From positions 236,928,719-236,992,718 of the forward strand of contig NC_081824.1 in the NCBI RefSeq assembly GCF_030867095.1: a stretch of DNA of 64,000 nucleotides. The letters run 5' to 3'. Source of the stretch: Alligator mississippiensis (lineage: Eukaryota > Chordata > Crocodylia > Alligatoridae). A model generated the notes under the pieces. That model was not told the DNA's origin. It ran no database searches and saw only the letters and a list, made by a program, of their open reading frames with translations. Made by a program: the position numbers and the translations under genes. Below, one piece after another: positions 12,332 to 22,634 of this stretch; the first letter of the stretch is position 1; the number at the start of each line of letters is the position of its first letter.

Positions 12332-13943
12332 AAAGGGGCAGGCAAAATATGGCCCGCAGGCCAGATCCAGCCCACGAGGCACATTCATCGGGCCCATGGC
12401 ACTCACCAATGAATTGTGTCCCACCCAGCTAATCCGCCCACGAGGGTGGGAGCGAGGCGCCCATGTACGTACCTCCCCCCCAGTATACCCTATTGAACCT
12501 CGCTCCCACCCTCATGGATGGAAGGGCCCAGCACAGCCAGCGTGCAGCTTCTGGGTGGAGCTGCTGCTACTGCAGTCACTAGGGGAGCGACTCAGCTTCC
12601 CAGCATCTTGCCTGCCCTGGGCAGTAGGTAGGGAAGCAGTGTGGGCAGGGAGGAGCTGCCGCTGGGCAGAGGCAGGAAGCATGGGGCTGGTGGCAGTGCA
12701 GAGCCCACACCTGGGGGGTGACAGCAGCACAGAGCTCAGGTAGGCAGGGTGTTGGTGTGAGGGAGGGTGTGGGAACTCCCCCCATACTCCCCTCATGGTG
12801 TGCAGCCCCACAGGTGGTGGCAGCAGCAGGCAGGGGTGCTCAGGGTGCTCATGCCCAGCGCAGGTGCTGGTGCCCAGTGGCACGCAGCTCCAGCTGGCAC
12901 TGCACATCGCGGTGAGGAGTGCATCCGCCTGTATTGTGGGGGGGTCCCCACCACATACGCGCAGCTCCCACACTTGCACACCTCTGGAGGGAAGCTAGAG
13001 CCGTCTGCCTTCACTGCTCCCTGTCACACAGGTCCCAGGATTCCATGGGGAAGCAGGGGCCAGGGCTCCTTCTGGAGGTGTCCTGGGACCTGTGCAGCAG
13101 GGAGTGGCAAAGGCAGCCAGCTCCAGTGCATGGAGCTTCCCTTCAGTGGTGTGCAAGTGCGGGAGCTACTCATACGCGGGGGGAACCCCCGCAAAAGAGG
13201 TGGCCTGGCAGGGGCTGTGCTCTTTTCTGTGATGTGCAGTGCTGCTCAAAGCTGCACGCCCCCGGGCACCCACCTGTGCCAGGCACAAGCACCCCAAATA
13301 TCCCCGCTTGCTGCTGCTGCTGCCGTCTATAGAGCTGCATGCAATGGGGGAGGAGGGGGTCCCCACACTCCCCCACCCTTCCTCACATCCCACAAATGCC
13401 ACACATCCACACCCTGCCCCCTCAACTCCCACATATACACCCCCCAACCTACTCTATTGCCCCCCTACACATAGCTGCACCACCTCACCAACCCCCCTCT
13501 CACACATACACCCATACTCCACCATATACACCCCCCACACCTCATCAGACACCCTCCCACACCTAGCCATGCACACATACCCTACCATGCCCCCCCCACA
13601 ATATATAAGACTGAGACTTTATTTTTGAGTTATTATGCAATCACTGATATATACAGTACACAAACACAAATCATGACAAAAATATTTTTTGTAATGAAAT
13701 TAAAATGTTATAGTAGATGTTTGACTTTTAGTATATGACTTGTTTTTTTTCTGGTTCTAAAATGGCACCCCTTGATCCTGAAATGGGTATTTCTGGGGTG
13801 TGGGGGAGCAAGAGGAGGGATTTCCAATCCCAAGATGGAGACTAGGGCAGGGCAGCTGTCAAGGGATGGAACTATCATGTGGCCCTCGAAAGCTCATCAA
13901 ACCTCACTAAGCGGCCCTCCAGCTGAAATAATTGCCCACCCCT
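12332..13943. mobile_element. hAT-like non-autonomous DNA transposon, complete
   Basis: The 1612-bp element starts AAAGGGGCAGGCAAAATATGG and ends TAATTGCCCACCCCT, imperfect inverted ends of the hAT type (usually CAGGGGTGGGCAA). It is flanked by the perfect 8-bp duplication GGGTTATC. The interior is GC-rich up to about 13300, then a C/A-rich low-complexity stretch (about 13360-13600), then AT-rich. A related copy with the same ends and internal sections is at 58860-60889. Several long open frames cross it (up to 235 codons) but none resembles a hAT transposase. They reflect base composition. Confidence 0.85.
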
Positions 13944-14097
13944 GGGTTATCGGATGGCAGGCAGGTTATAATGCGCCATAAATCCAATGTCTATATTAGT
14001 TCATGATTTTTTGTATCCAGTAGATTTATTAAGTGAGGCTTGCAGGCTGGTCTATGAAAGGTGTTTTGTAAATTTCCTTTGAGGATTTTACAAGAAC

Positions 14098-14200
14098 AAT
14101 TTTTCCAACTATCTAGTTGGTCTAATAAAAGATATCATATTTACCCAAAGAACCTTGTCTGCCTATGTCCTTAGACCGACATGGCTACAACCAACACCCC
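14098..14200 (+). repeat. SINE-like/retroelement 3' tail
   Basis: It reads ttttccaactatctagttgg, tctaataaaagatatcat, cccaaagaaccttgtctgcc and ends ttagaccgacatggctacaa. It matches the minus-strand copy at 12030-12125, so two copies face opposite ways around the hAT element. Confidence 0.65.
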
Positions 14201-14396
14201 CATAAAGAGATGAGTGATTTTGAGCACCCTCACCTTTTGGTACTGCTTTTGGGACACCTTAAAGGCGATTTTCATAAAATATTGAGCACCCATTCTCTGA
14301 AAAATGTGAGTCTTAAAGGTGCCTCAGGTCAGGCCTCCCAAAATTGTGGCAATCCAAATTACTTCACAGTTTTAAAAACCATGGCTGAAGTGTAGC

Positions 14397-15051
14397 TGTC
14401 ACAACCCAAGGGTGTGATTTTTGTTTGTGTGTGCTTTGGCACCGCTGAATTATTTTCCTGCCGTTTGAAGCTTTCTTTGCAGGGTGCATTTCTTCTTTGC
14501 AGCATAGAAACGCACATTGCAAGGAGTTCCCGCCATATGTATTTAAATTCGTGCCCCACTATTGGTTGTTTCTAAATTATTCCCACATGGCGGCTAGCGA
14601 TTGGCTTGCTGGCCGTATAAGAGGCTTGGGTGGTTTCCGCCCAAGTTGGAGAACTTCCAGCACGCTGCAGAGTGCCTCTACGGAGATTTGACATGCGGCT
14701 GGCTGATCGATAGACTGATCACCTATCGATTCTTTTCCCCGTCGCCGAGCGCAATCCTCGACGTATCCCTCTTCCCTGCGCGCAAAAAGTTCCACGGAGC
14801 CTCGACAACTTCGTGTGATTCAGAGTTTTGTCCAAGTCCTTAACATAGGGATTTAAGCGGCGCTTTACCTGGGAAACTGTCCAGCCTACACCGCGACCAT
14901 CTACGGTGTAAGTAAACAATCTTGAATCAACCATTATGCGTCCGTGCCTAATTCTAGCATGTCGCCTGCTTTCTCCAACCCAGTGTGTCCGGGCTGCTGG
15001 CCACAGCCCGCGGCGCGAAAAAAGGGCCCCGGATCGCTCCCGGCCTGCACA
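14397..15051 (+). mobile_element. CpG-rich solo LTR of an endogenous retrovirus
   Basis: The 655-bp element begins TGTCACAACCC and ends GCCTGCACA, so TGT...ACA termini. It is flanked on both sides by the exact 5-bp duplication GTAGC (14392-14396 and 15052-15056). On the plus strand it carries two inverted CCAAT boxes (ATTGG at 14561-14565 and 14600-14604) and a TATA box, TATAA at 14616-14620, the layout of an LTR promoter. There is no AATAAA, but AGTAAA occurs near 14913. CpG is very frequent compared with the flanks. No internal proviral sequence is present, so it is a solo LTR left by recombination. Its promoter points against FBLN7 transcription. Confidence 0.9.
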
Positions 15052-15406
15052 GTAGCAAGATTCCATAACATTTCATGTATGTTGAAACATGGGTTCCTGT
15101 CTCCAGCCCCCAAACCTAAGAGGATATGCAGGAGAGTACCGAGTCTGTGCCACATTCTTGACCTGCTTACAATGTGGCATGATAAAGAAAAAAGCTGCAG
15201 TCCTTCTGCAAAAGTATAATAAATAAAACCAGGTTCAGCTCAGATGCAAGCTTTCTCAGGCAACATACAGATCTTTCCAAGCACAGTACTTGTCAGTAAA
15301 TGAGTCAGTGTCCAGGAGTTCAGCTTTTGGATACTTGGGTGCCCAACTGTATTGTTGGTATATTTGCAATAGGACTTGTGTAAGGTTATTTTGATTTTTC
15401 TCTTAC

Positions 15407-15544
15407 CTTGACAAATGCTATTGTCTGCTGTGCCACTCATGTGGAAACCTGCCTCACAGCTACAGTGCTGTGTCCTGTCAATTTTGGCACAGCGTGGCTT
15501 ACGACTGAAAGCAGGGTCATTTGTAATGCTCCATGAAGGTGGTG
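15407..15544 (-). CDS. FBLN7: FBLN7 exon: linker and half-EGF
   Basis: A 138-nt exon. The first half encodes a Ser/Pro-rich linker (APPSWSITNDPAFSRKPR) and the second a four-cysteine segment, RCAKIDRTQHCSCEAGFH, MSGTADNSICQ. This matches the C-terminal half of an EGF and corresponds to the degenerate EGF region of mammalian fibulin-7. The acceptor is TCTCTCAG/CA and the donor CAAG/GTAAGA, phase 1 on both sides. The linker is the least conserved part of the protein, so the call rests on the Cys pattern, the phase and the position between EGF exons. Confidence 0.94.
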
Positions 15545-15839
15545 CTGAGAGAGATGAAAGGAAACTTTAAAGGGCTTAAAGACAACTGGTTTAAAGGCTT
15601 ATGTTAACATTTTCTAAAGTGTCTAAGTCACCTGGGATTTTCAGACAAGATTTTTATACATATAAAGTGCCTAGAGATGAAGGCATGCACCTAGTACAGT
15701 AAGCACCTCCCTGAATCTATAGGTACCCAAATCCCTCTAAATATGTGACCCATAAGAGTTTCAGTCTCAGTGATAGCCACTGAGGCTTAAACTCGTAAGG
15801 CCCAGATCCTCAAAGGGATTGGTACCATTAGGCATTTTT

Positions 15840-16200
15840 ACATGTGGTTTGGGACGCAGCATGGGGTGCTTTAATTAGCAAGCTGCGCTAATTAAAAGTG
15901 CCTATGTGTCACATGTATCAGTGTCCCCATGTGTTCCCATGATGAAAAAATGGCGACCGGGTGCTTTGAACTAAAGCTCATTGAACATGTTTTATTTCAA
16001 AGCACCCTGCTGCCATTTTTTCAGCATGGAGACGCACAGGGATGCTAATATACATGACGCAGAAGGCTGCCAGAGCGAGCACATCAATTTCCATGCTCCA
16101 GCAGACTCGATTAATCAAGTCTTCCCCGATGCGCTGGATTTCCAGTGCACTGAAGCAGGCTCCATGCACGTGTATAGGAGCCCATTGGTTCCATTGGGTC
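15840..16200. mobile_element. palindromic MITE-like repeat
   Basis: The region contains a 33-nt inverted repeat, arms 15938-15970 and 15996-16028. They read CATGATGAAAAAATGG and CATGCTGAAAAAATGG at the outside and share GGGTGCTTTGAA at the inside, separated by 25 nt. A second inverted pair is gctttaattagc near 15870 and gcgctaattaaaagtgc near 15886. Outer boundaries and target duplication were not determined. Confidence 0.55.
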
Positions 16201-16775
16201 CCTAAGACTCCTTTGAAAATGGTACCCCTATCTTCCTAGCAGACTCCTGTGACTTTAGTTTATTGTTCATGTATTTCTAACCTGGGCATTACAATTCGTA
16301 TTGATCCTCACATTAGGAACATTTGCTTATTACAAGGCTTTCAGGATGATCAGCTAAATGAAATTCAGATCTGGATTGTATTGTTTTATCCTAATATCTA
16401 AAAAAAAGAAAAAGAAGAAACAAAATAAAAAATGGGTTAGTCAGTATAACAGAGGCGTAGCTCACAAAGTTCTGTATAAGAGAGTCACAGGTTGCATTCA
16501 TGTACATCACTTCTAATCCCAAAGCCCAGCCTAATGTATATCCCCAGAAACAATGTTCATTTCAACATAGATGAAATTTTATGCATGTTCATTTTGAAGG
16601 AATGCCACTCATGGAGATAGCTGTAGTCTTTGTTCTGAAGAATGTTCATTGTAAATCAAGTCCCATTGTTGAAAAAAGAATCATTTGCAAGCCAATCTTT
16701 ATTTTCTTTTTATATGTTTAATTGAGTCGATATTTATGGGTACTCCCTTGATAAGTTAGAGGAATAATACCCAGT

Positions 16776-17640
16776 GTAACTGGGAAGCTCTGCCCATGTT
16801 ACTAGCAGGGCTTGAATCGGTAAAAGAGCCAGGGATCAAGCAGCTAATGAGGCAATTAACTGCACCTGGCCCTGGGGAAAGAGGAACAAAAGGGCCAATC
16901 AGGTGACTGGAAAGGGGCTGGATTGAGGAATATAAACCCAGTCCCTGAGATGAAAAGAGTTAGTTTGGCCCTGAAGGCATCAGGGTGAAGAGTTCTTGTG
17001 TAAAGCAGCTGCAGGAGGCAGGCTGACCAGTGCCTAAACAATCGTAGCATGCTGTGAAGAAGAGGCCAAGGGGAACTCTCACCTTACAGGGAAGTATTAA
17101 TGCAGAGTTGGGAGGATTTTTTGTTTTACAGCTGTTGGGTGGATGTTTGTGTTTTGGTTAAATCTACCAGAGGACTAGATTATGGCTGTATGGGGAGGAG
17201 CAGACCATGGACAGGGGTGCCTCAGAGCAGCCTCCTTGCAGATTTCAAGCCCTGAGACAGAGGGGCAGAGATGATTGAGGTGAAAGTGGACTCTAGAAAG
17301 GGACTTACTGTTGTGGTAGGGCTGAACCTGGGAGGCTGAGGCCTTGACCAGTGGGCTCAAGTGGAGGGTGTGGCCTTGGAGGAAAAAAAAGGGGCCAAGG
17401 CAGTGATTCTGAGACCCTGACAAGTGCTGAATCCTATGTGCATGTCCCCTTCAAAGGGGAAGTACTTGGAGAGGCCAAAAGGCTCCAGGTGTGGTTGGTT
17501 AGGATGGACAGATCAGCCCATGATGTGACTAGACCCACAGGGACCTCTCCCCAACAACAAAAAATGACATTGAAGTTGTAGCAGGCGAGTGATAGGAGGT
17601 GAAGTGGGGTTGGGAAGGCACTGTAAGCAGGCAGACTCCT
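16776..17640 (+). mobile_element. probable LTR fragment, related to the LTR at 22635
   Basis: It contains a CCAAT box (ggccaatcagg near 16894) about 30 bp before a TATA-like box (gaatataaaccc near 16928). The surrounding sequence (caattaactgcacctggccc, aggtgactggaaagggg) resembles the promoter part of the LTR at 22635-23572. No clean TG...CA ends or target duplication were found, so the ends are approximate and it is probably truncated. Confidence 0.4.
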
Positions 17641-18095
17641 GCAGGCACTTCATCCAGGCAGTAACTTACAGTCTGTTAACTTTTCACTATTTATTATTCA
17701 TTAATCATGCTTCATGGCTGGTTCCCCAAGTCTCATGACATTTCTTCTTCCTGATTATACATTATCAGGTGTCTGAAAGTTCATAAAGCACAGTTGCTTA
17801 GACTACAAGGCCCTTGGGACAGGCCTTGTTATGTTTGTATGGCATCTGGCACAATGAGACTAGAGCCTCAAAAGCTAGAAATATCCACTGCTGAATGAAG
17901 TGGATCGGCTGTACTAAGATGTCCTGGTGCAGCTGATCTGTTTCACTGGGTGAAATGCACATCGCCCATTGTCTCACTCCTTGATGCTGTGAAACAATGG
18001 ATGATGTATTTTCCCAGAGCTTGAGGGGCCTGGACCTGTGCATGCTAGGAATTCCCAGGTGGGGTTGGGTCCCTTAAACCCATGGCTTACCTGTT

Positions 18096-18111
18096 GGGGG
18101 GGGGGGGGGGG
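18096..18111 (+). repeat. poly(G) run
   Basis: Sixteen consecutive G. On the gene strand this is a C run inside an intron. Length in the assembly may be unreliable. Confidence 0.9.
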
Positions 18112-18446
18112 CGCAGCTAGAAAGTGTGGACAGCTCTGGGTTGCCTGTCTTCTTACGCTCTAAAGTAAATAGATCTCTGCTACTAAATAGTGGCACAGAT
18201 TGATACTGCTTTCATCATGGCCACAAAGCTTGGACATTTGTGGCACAATAAGGGGTATGGGTGTCTGTTTTGCCACCTTATGGCAACACAAAGGCCATAT
18301 TTTTTGGCATCTTAAGTGGCATTGCAATGTCAGTCAGTTATTATCATTCTGAGGTGGAGTTTCAATACCTGAGATTGGTTAGTGGCTCATGACTGTTACT
18401 CCATTGTTTGCCTTACTTTCTTTTCATGCCGAAGCAAATTACATAC

Positions 18447-18572
18447 CTGTTTGTGTCTGGTACTGGCAATTGGCTCCAGTCCAGTCTGGAGGACAAATGC
18501 ATTTGTACTGGTTTACTCCTTCCATACATGTTCCACCATTCTGGCAGGGGTGACTAGAGCATTTGCTGACAT
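18447..18572 (-). CDS. FBLN7: FBLN7 exon: first EGF
   Basis: A 126-nt exon encoding [42 protein letters not shown]. It is a complete six-cysteine EGF of the C-x-N-G-G-T-C type. The position before the first Cys is Lys (D-V-S-K-C) instead of the acidic or Gln residue of the calcium-binding consensus, so calcium binding is probably weak or absent. The acceptor is CTGCTCAG/AT and the donor ACAG/GTATGT. It is phase 1 on both sides. Confidence 0.97.
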
Positions 18573-19149
18573 CTGAGCAGAGAAAAATCTTTTAAAAGAG
18601 ATTCTGTGGACTGTATTTCATTAACTCAAGGTTTGATCCTATAGCCCCTCTATGGAACTCAGGGGAGCTTTGCCTTAAAATGTCTTCAGGGTCAAACCCA
18701 TAACAATACACCAAAAATAATAAAGGTCATGACCAACAAATAATTGGGTCAGGATTTAGAAAAAACAATGGCCTAAGCTTAGGTTTTTAAGACCTCTTGA
18801 AGTATTAATGGAAAGTAACAAGTACTTCATGCTTCTAAAGATTGGAGATTTGGGAGTTTTAATGTTGTCTTGGGTGACTAACTGCAACCTCATGGGCCTA
18901 AGTCCAAAACATAGATCATAACACAGACTCTAGATCCCTACATTTTCCTGGTAAAGTTTCCTCAACACCCACCAATCTGTTACTTGGCATTTCTAGTGAT
19001 GCTTATACCTCTTTAATTTCGTAATCTGCAAGCAGCTCTTTGCCAATTATGTGTGTAAGATTCAAGGGGTTCATAGAACAAGTGTTGCCCTACCTGCCTT
19101 GCTTGCCTGATAACATGCCTCCTAAACCAGGCTTTTTGTGCAACCCACA

Positions 19150-19640
19150 ACCAGAGGAGGAACATCCCCCTCCCCTACCCCCTTCAGCCAAGTGCTCAGT
19201 GGTCTGAGCACTCCCTTGGGAGAGGTTCAAATCCCTCCTCTGCCTTGCAGTACTTGAAATCAAAGGTCCCATCTTCCAAGAGATAACCCTAACCACTAAG
19301 CTATTCTGGGGGGAGGGCAGGGGTCTCATCAGTCCTTCCTGTCAAAGCTCTTCCACTTTGCTTAGATACTTAAATGTTCATTGGGGCAGAGACTTGTGAG
19401 ATGGCTTCTACCTCCTTGTGATTAGGGCACTTGGCTAGGCAGGGAGAAACCTGGTTTTTGGTCCTTGCCTGTGGTGAATGCATGTCCGGGGTCAGTACAG
19501 ACTAAGAGTACCTGACTCCAGACTATACTGTAGCCTGGTCATCCATAGGCTTAGGTCCTCTTTGTCAGAAGTGTGATTTGAAATGGGGTCTCCCAGGAAG
19601 TACTCTAACCTCTGGCTATTGGGTAAAAGGGCTATTCCAG
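19150..19640. repeat. tRNA-like SINE/palindromic repeat area
   Basis: Contains agtggtctgagcac and gaggttcaaatccctcctctgcc, which resemble the A and B boxes of a tRNA promoter. Downstream comes ctaaccactaagctattc, an inverted version of the same type of end. A second, more decayed unit follows (attagggcacttgg near 19420; gatttgaaatggggtctccc near 19577; ctaacctctggctattggg). Similar end sequence occurs near 43030-43110 on the minus strand. Family not identified. Confidence 0.4.
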
Positions 19641-20594
19641 CTCTATTTTGGGAGAAAGGACTGGCTTGGAAACAGCATCTTAGAGGTCTCACGGCTATGG
19701 CTGCCAGGAGCTCAGTGCCTTGCTCACTCTGGGGGGTGGGGTTAAGCTATACCCCTTTCTTCAGTCTCTCCTAGCTCTTGTGGATCCTACCCTGAGACAT
19801 TGGTTTCTGCCTGCACACTATGTAGAAACTGAGCACTCTGTCCTAGGCTGTGGATTTTGCTGGCTGGCAGGGGGTGCTAAGAGAGGCCCTTCAAAGTTCA
19901 GTATTGTTGAGCCTAAGTCCCTTATGGATTGTGCCCTTGGGGTTCAAATCCAAACAGGTATGTAGATGACCAAGGAACCTAAATATTTGGGATTCTAGGC
20001 CTCAGGAGCCTAAGCCAAAGCCCCTATCCTTGAAAATCATGGCTTGGATTTTAATTAATAACACCCCTTGACAAGGGATGGATGACTGCATGATATAACT
20101 TCCCAAGTATTTAACTTAGGCTGTAGTTGTGTGCATTTTGCCTACGTTGGCTGAAATCAGTATGTGTATCACTAGGAACACTGCCAGCTTGTCCAATAGC
20201 ATTGGTCAAGTGATCTTTCGGAATACTACTTATTATTTTGGGAGGAACAAATGCTTTTGCTGTGATTGGCTGGGCAAACTCTTCACAAATCTATCTGAAA
20301 GCTATCTTGAATCATCAAACAAAGATGACAGAACCCAAGAAGCTGTTTGCATAGCAACCAATTTGAGCAGGAAATCACAGAAAAATTATTATCTGCAAAC
20401 TGGACCGTGTTAAATGGGGCCTGTGGATTCTTACCTCACTACCTGGATTTGTTTTTTGCGATACCCTTTGTTCTTATGGGTTTACTGCTCTTTTTCTGGT
20501 CTCTTCTAGCACTAATCTCTTGCATTATCCACCCTGCCCTTGCCCCCATTTTTTCTGTTTGTAATTTCTCTCTGTTTCTTGTGCACATCCTTTC

Positions 20595-20715
20595 ACAGCA
20601 TCTGATAAGATGAACTTTGCTTTCATGAAAGCTTGTGCTCTCTCTAAATATCTTGGTTAGCTAGCGTATAAAAGGCACATATCTACCATGCCTTCTGACT
20701 GACATGGCTAACTAC
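20595..20715 (+). repeat. SINE-like/retroelement 3' tail (second subtype)
   Basis: It reads CTGATAAG, atgaactttgctttcat, GAAAGCTTGTGCTC, then ttggttagctagcgtataaa and ctgactgacatggctaacta. The layout parallels the 12030-12125 and 14098-14200 family (CTGAxGA, hairpin, GAAAGCTTG, TTAGTCT, GACxxACATGGCTA) but the sequence is a different subtype. Confidence 0.55.
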
Positions 20716-22634
20716 TTCTCTCCACATATTGAGATACCAGACTGTTATTGACTGAGACTGGGAAGCTTCCCAAGTTTTTTAAACAAAGCATTTAAACAGG
20801 ACTTTTAGCTGAATGAAATGTGATGGAAGCAAACTACTACCAGAAGACTTGTCTTGCTGTGTTTGATCGGAATGCTTCCAAATTCCTGTTTACCCAAGCA
20901 GTGTTTTCACCTCTGCTCAGTGTGTTCGGTTCTTAAGTTGTCAGTTCAGAGGAATGTCAGTGAAGAAACAGGCTGCGAATTCTGCATGGATAACAATTCC
21001 TTGGCAGCTGCTAAAAGTTGAGCTTGTTTGGTCATCAATAGCATATTCTGAATATTTAAGGACTGCTGGACCATGAAGCTTCTGAACAAGAAGTCAAAGA
21101 GCATTAACCCCCATGTCTCTTTCTATAGCAGTTGTGTGTGTGCGAGGCCAGGACCAAGAGACAAGGCGATAACATCTTTGGATGCAGATTCAAGATGGAG
21201 TCACTGCACAGGTGTTCAATGCAGTGGTTCCCTGGCCAAAGTTGGTTGCCAAGCATTCTCATGTCAAGGAAAGCCTCATAAAGAAGCCTTTATCTTGGGT
21301 GTGTATATATAATGAGCCTGGGAGGATTCAATGGCTCATTCTACTTTCTGCAGGGATTCCAGGCTGTCAACCTGTCTAACATAGCTGAGATAATCTCTTG
21401 AGACTCCATTTGCAAGCCCTAATAGAAAGCTAAAGTATTTGGTGATTTACAGCAATGCAGGGGGTATGTGTTAGTAGCTTAATGGCCCATTAGCATTTTA
21501 GACAATGTGATGGAATTCACTTAAACAGCACTTTCACTGTATAGTATCTGAAACTCCCCACTAGCTGTGAGTCTGTGTGAACTACAGGAACAGTATGTTT
21601 GCAGGACCGTGAGGTTGGGTTTTTTGTTGTTGTTTGTTTTGTTTTTGTGTTTGTTTTTTTAGGCTTGGAAAGACTCCTACTTGAGCTTTATTTGGAATAA
21701 ATTGCATGATTTATATCCAGTGGTAGCAAACTTAAACATGCCTAAATGTATAATAATGCCCAAGTTAAATCATTTCCCTACAGATCACTGGAGAAGAAAC
21801 TACTAAATAGATTCAAGACTAGCAGGGGTTAGGGCTTGTCTCCAAATCCCCTCTCATAGCTCTGCCAAAGCATCTTGGAGTTGACCTCTAGCCCTTTTGC
21901 TGAACCTCTTTCCCCATGCTGACTGGGTCAAGTTGTGGGAAGTTTGTGATGTGGACAAGATTTCTTATTTACTTTATGGAATTCTTTGATTTTTGTCATG
22001 CAGTGCAGGAAGGGTTTCTCTCATCTCGGGGAGAACAGGTATTTCCCCATGAGTGAAACACAAAACCATCAAGAATTAATTGATGGGGATGCAGACTGAT
22101 TTTTGTATTTGCAAAAGTGTGTCTGATATGGCTGTTGCTCATCTATACTGGATGTTATTTAATGTGTGCCATTTTGCATTATTTTATCATCAGGGGAACT
22201 TTCCTTAGGAAAAAAAATTCCTATCTTTTGGAGCCCTCCCACCCAGATGGCATCACTTGGATGACAGCTTTATTATCTGGGTAACTTATTTTATACTTAC
22301 ATAGGCATTTGCCCCCTCATCCATGCTCTGTTTCTAAACTTTTCCTTGCAGCTTTTGCAGGAATTCTGAGTTTTGGGGGATGACTGACCTGGCTCTGTAT
22401 TCTTACAGCTCATGCCTCTTCCACATGCAGAGATGCTTATCCCCCTCTATCTGGGTAAGAGCCCTAGATCTGCAGTGTCACATATGTTTATCCTGGGTGG
22501 AAGGGATAATTTTGAACAAATGAGCTGGTGCCAGAGGCTGGGCTGGTATAAATGTGCCTCCCCTCTAACCAGCTTCCTTGCAACCCACCATGCTTAAGGA
22601 TGGGGAAACACCAGCATGCTTGAAATGAGGCAGG

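Larger units (their letters stand above)
11360..15406 (-). other. FBLN7 intron with several insertions
   Basis: About 4 kb, most of it mobile DNA. It contains an imperfect inverted repeat (11725-11807), a SINE-like tail (12030-12125), a complete hAT-like element (12332-13943), a second SINE-like tail in opposite orientation (14098-14200) and a complete solo LTR (14397-15051). The remaining few hundred bases near each exon look unique. Confidence 0.8.
15545..18446 (-). other. FBLN7 intron between EGF1 and half-EGF exons
   Basis: About 2.9 kb. It holds a palindromic MITE-like region (about 15840-16200), AT-rich sequence, a probable LTR fragment (about 16776-17640), a short old LINE/SINE-tail-like piece (about 17806-17880) and a run of 16 G (18096-18111). 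A strong donor-like site on the minus strand (CAG/GTAAG, GT at 18089-18090) has no exon attached to it. Confidence 0.75.

Noticed and set aside
12767..13474. 235-codon plus-strand open frame
   Set aside because: It is inside the hAT-like element, is Pro/Cys/His/Ser-rich from base composition, and shows no transposase motif. Overlapping frames exist in all phases.
18085..18095. Strong donor-like CAG/GTAAG on the minus strand in the intron before the half-EGF exon
   Set aside because: The sequence upstream of it is a C homopolymer with no acceptor or coding frame, so it is not part of a credible exon.
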